Assembly (NCBI GenBank): GCA_025934635.1
Contig: JAICWX010000028.1
Coordinates: forward strand, 1 to 44,655
Length of the DNA: 44,655 bases
Source of the DNA: Streptosporangiaceae bacterium
GTDB taxonomy: Bacteria > Actinomycetota > Actinomycetes > Streptosporangiales > Streptosporangiaceae
Direction: 5' to 3'
Position 1 is the stretch's first letter, and the number at the start of each line of letters is the position of its first letter. Shown piece by piece: positions 42,370 to 44,655 of this stretch. The notes beneath the pieces are model-generated. The model had not been told where the DNA came from. It saw only the letters and a list, made by a program, of their open reading frames with translations, and searched no databases. The position numbers were made by a program, and so were the translations under genes.

Positions 42370-42645
42370 ATGGAAGGGCAGGTGCCGATGGGCGCGCCGA
42401 AGGACGTCGTGACCTGGGGGCCGGCCGCGCCCGGGATCTGGCGGGTCACGATGGCCTCGCCGCCGGCCAACGCGCTGAGCGGGCCGCTGCTCGACGGGCT
42501 GGATGCCGCGCTGGACGCGGCCGTGGCCGCCGGGGACGTCAAGGTCCTGGTGGTGTCCTCGGCGGTGGACCGGTTCTTCGCGGCGGGCGCGGACATCAAG
42601 CACATGGCCGCCATCGACGCCGCGTCGTTCAATGAGTACGGAGAC
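42370..42645 (+). pseudogene. Enoyl-CoA hydratase, N-terminal fragment
   Basis: From ATG 42370: PGIWRVTMASPPANALSGPL and VKVLVVSSAVDRFFAAGADI then KHMAAIDAASFNEYGD, the first third of a crotonase-fold protein up to just after the first oxyanion strand. The rest, with both glutamates, is missing; at about 42641-42645 the sequence passes out of frame into a phosphotransferase. The frame itself runs on to TGA at 42667-42669. Confidence 0.85.
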
Positions 42646-43271
42646 CGGCCGCGCTGGCCCGGTTCCTGAACGAGCACCACCTGTGCGACGGCCCGCTCAG
42701 CGTCACCCGGATCGGGGACGGCCACTCCAACCTCACCTACGGGGTCAGCGACGGGCAGCGCACCGTCGTGGTGCGGCGCCCGCCGCCGCCACCCGCCCCG
42801 CCGGGGGCCCACGACGTGCTCCGCGAGGCCCGGCTGATGGACGCGCTGCGCGACACCGCGGTGCCGGTCCCCGTCGTGCTCGCGACTGCGCAGGCGGGCG
42901 ACGTCTTCGACGTCCCGTGCTACGTCATGAGCTTCGCGCGGGGCCCCGTGATCACCACCGCGACGCCCGCGGCGCTGGCCGGGCCCGGGACCAGGCGGGA
43001 GATCGGCGAGTCCCTGATCGACACCCTCGCCGCGCTGCACGCCGTCGACTGGCGGGCGGCCGGCCTCGGCCACCTGGGGCGGCCCGAGGGGTTCAACGCA
43101 AGGCACCTGCGGCGGATGGAACGCCTGATCGCCGGCCAGGACGGGCGCGTGCCGGCCGGCTTCGCGCCCGTGCGGGACTGGCTGGCCGCGCGCATGCCGC
43201 CGGAATCGGGCGACGCGATCGTGCACGGCGACTTCAGGCTCGGCAACGTGGTCATCGCCCCGGACGCCCCC
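42646..43271 (+). pseudogene. APH-family phosphotransferase, both ends lost
   Basis: The frame reads RPAALARFLNEHHLCDGPLS, SVTRIGDGHSNLTYGVSDGQ, RTVVVRRPPPPPAPPGAHDV and IVHGDFRLGNVVIAPDAP, an aminoglycoside-phosphotransferase-like kinase of the ACAD10/11-associated group often found in lipid catabolic clusters. The Brenner motif HGDFRLGN is present but the Mg-binding D of the following VLDWE segment is lost, because the sequence joins in frame to a DUF7064-type protein at about 43271. The start is also lost at the hydratase joint. A GTG at 42768 is the first available initiator. Confidence 0.8.
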
Positions 43272-44279
43272 GGCCTGCCCGAGCGGTTCTTCGACCGGTT
43301 CGTGTTCAACCTGCACACGGCCGGCGCCCCGGGGCCCACGGCCCGGTCGATCACATCGGACCCGTCGGTCATCTTCGGGCTCGGCGTCTACCCGGCCCGG
43401 GACGTCATCGACGGCTTCGCCATCGTGGTGACCGGCGGCGAGCAGCGCAACCTGCGGCTGTCCGACGAGCTGAGCGCCACCCGTGCTACCGCGACCGGAG
43501 GCACTCTCGGGCCGCTGTCGTGGGACGTCGCCGAGCCGATGCGGACCTGGCGCGCCGCCCTCGGCCCCAGCCCGGCGGGCCTGGAGTTCGACCTCACCTG
43601 GCGGGCCCGGACCCCGGCCTGGACCGGCGACGTGGCCGTCGCGAATGCCGACGGCCCCGCTTCGTCGTTCGCGCACCTGTTCCAGTCGGGCCGGTACGAG
43701 GGTACTGTCCGGATCGACGGCCGCGATTGCCGCGTCGACGGCTGGTACGGCCAGCGCGACCGCTCCCGGGGCGTGCGCACCATGACCGGCGGGCAGGGCC
43801 TGCACCTGCGGGTCCAGGTCCAGTTCCCCGACCGCTCGGTCGGCTTCCTGACTGCCGAGAGCCGCGGCCACGAGCGGATCCTGCTGAAAGGCGCGGTCAT
43901 GCACGAGGACGGCCGGCTCGACCCGGTCACGGACGTGCGGCACGACCTGAGCTTCGACGACGGACTGGACCTGCGCGGCGGCCTGCTCGAGGTCACCACG
44001 CGGGACGGCGCCGTCTACCGCATCGCCGCCGACGCCGCCGCGCGCGGCGGGTACATGTCCGGCGGCGGGTACGGGGGCCAGCATGGCCGCCCGGTGGGCC
44101 GCGGACACCTCGAGCACGACGACTACCCGCTGGACGGCTCGGTATCGCCCCGGGTGCTGGACTCCGCGCTGACCGACCGGCTCACCGCGTTCAGCTGGGA
44201 CGGCACCCCCGGCCGCGGGATCTTCGAGTTCGCGCCGACCCGGAGTGCGGCGTACGCCTACCAGCCCACCCTGGCTTAG
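43272..44279 (+). pseudogene. DUF7064/DUF7065-like protein fused to the phosphotransferase fragment
   Basis: From about 43275 the frame reads LPERFFDRFVFNLH, IFGLGVYPARDVIDGFAIVV, EQRNLRLSDELSAT and PMRTWRAALGPSPAGLEFDL, then FAHLFQSGRYEGTVRIDGRD, and ends FSWDGTPGRGIFEFAPTR at TAG 44277-44279. This matches, from memory, a beta-rich actinobacterial family (DUF7065/DUF7064) near lipid and steroid catabolism genes; the function is unknown. Only 10-20 N-terminal residues and the start are replaced by the kinase fragment, so the fold may be complete and a 503-residue fusion from GTG 42768 is open. Confidence 0.65.
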
Positions 44280-44655
44280 GGCTGGCTTTTCGGCTCGTAC
44301 CGCATCGCCACCGCCCCCGAGCCGAACTCCAGCCGGCTCACGAGCCGCAAATCGACGTACTTCGACAGCCCCGCGAACAACGTCGGCCCGTGGCCGGTCA
44401 GCCGGGGCTGCACCACGAACTCGTACTCATCGATCAATCCCAGCTCCGCCAGCGCCAGCGGAAGCTTCACGCCGCCTGTGAAGAGCCCTCGGCCGGGCTC
44501 TTGCTTGAGCTGCTGGACGGCCGTTGCCAGGTCCCCGCGCACGAGCTCCGCATTCCAGTCGACCCGGTCCAGGGTGCTCGACACGACGTACTTCTTAGCC
44601 GCGTCGATCGTCCGGCCGAACGGTTCCGTCCAGCCGGGCATCGCTCCGGCCGGCG
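44276..44655 (-). CDS. Dihydrofolate reductase family protein (RibD C-terminal-like), partial
   Basis: The gene enters from the right edge; 126 codons are visible. DAAKKYVVSSTLDRVDWNAE is the central strand region, GRGLFTGGVKLPLALAELGL the NADPH loop, and IDEYEFVVQPRLTGHGPTLF the C-terminal signature of small actinobacterial RibD_C/DHFR-fold reductases. These reduce unknown pterin-like or other substrates with NADPH. The TAA stop overlaps the preceding plus-strand stop by four bases. The N-terminus is outside the window. Confidence 0.88.
   Translation of the reverse strand, partial: PAGAMPGWTEPFGRTIDAAKKYVVSSTLDRVDWNAELVRGDLATAVQQLKQEPGRGLFTGGVKLPLALAELGLIDEYEFVVQPRLTGHGPTLFAGLSKYVDLRLVSRLEFGSGAVAMRYEPKSQP

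Noticed and set aside
42324..44117. 597-codon minus-strand frame antisense to the hydratase/kinase/DUF7064 region
   Set aside because: Val/Gly/Arg-rich shadow without family features; the plus-strand families are clear despite their lesions.

Overview
The window is high-GC DNA (about 70% by eye, strong third-position G/C, frequent GTG and a few TTG starts). Its gene content is typical of Actinomycetota: F420-dependent LLM oxidoreductases, a Scr1-type DUF5753/DUF397 remnant, an actinobacterial-type HutH, a PMT-family mannosyltransferase, MutAB/MeaB with CobF and CobK, and a Nur-type nickel box. A Streptomyces/Streptosporangiales/Frankia-like organism is plausible; the genus cannot be fixed from sequence alone.

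Layout. 0-7 kb: the end of a beta-propeller lactonase and an overlapping cyclase; a membrane protein with a winged-helix regulator behind a palindromic promoter; a GH5 glycosidase with GAAA/TTTC operators; an LLM oxidoreductase; a sodium:solute symporter with a two-helix partner and a strong terminator. 7-11 kb: a tight minus-strand operon of histidine ammonia-lyase, enoyl-CoA hydratase and acyl-CoA ligase. 11-12.2 kb: a truncated MarR gene and a VapBC toxin-antitoxin pair. 12.6-14.7 kb: a radical SAM/SPASM protein and a NiCoT nickel transporter under a perfect Nur box. 14.7-22.8 kb: an aldo/keto reductase, the cobF-mutA-mutB-meaB operon, divergent cobK, and an RsbW-like ATPase. 22.8-27.8 kb: a repeat-bearing gap, gene remnants, an unknown protein with a six-codon upstream ORF, an MDR oxidoreductase, a protein mannosyltransferase and an SRPBCC protein. 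27.8-44.6 kb: a lipid/CoA catabolic region in decay. Intact genes there (D-2-hydroxyacid dehydrogenase, MNT/HEPN pair, AKR with LysR, VOC protein, GntR/FadR regulator, one acyl-CoA dehydrogenase, a partial DHFR-like protein) sit among at least a dozen genes with internal deletions, fusions, a nonsense codon and one-base frameshifts.

How it fits together. CobF and CobK make cobalamin precursors, the mutase uses cobalamin, and MeaB protects the mutase. The ammonia-lyase/hydratase/ligase operon resembles the logic of phenylpropenoid side-chain breakdown and could process urocanate as a CoA thioester; this is a hypothesis. The decaying block (ligases, acyl-CoA dehydrogenases, hydratase, SDRs, thiolase, PaaX/TetR/GntR regulators) looks like a former fatty-acid or steroid side-chain beta-oxidation island.

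Two window-wide patterns stand out. A dispersed 25-bp intergenic palindrome occurs at three places, twice as pairs with an identical 31-bp period. Nine genes have a TA-type -10 hexamer ending 5-7 bases before the start codon, which implies leaderless transcripts.
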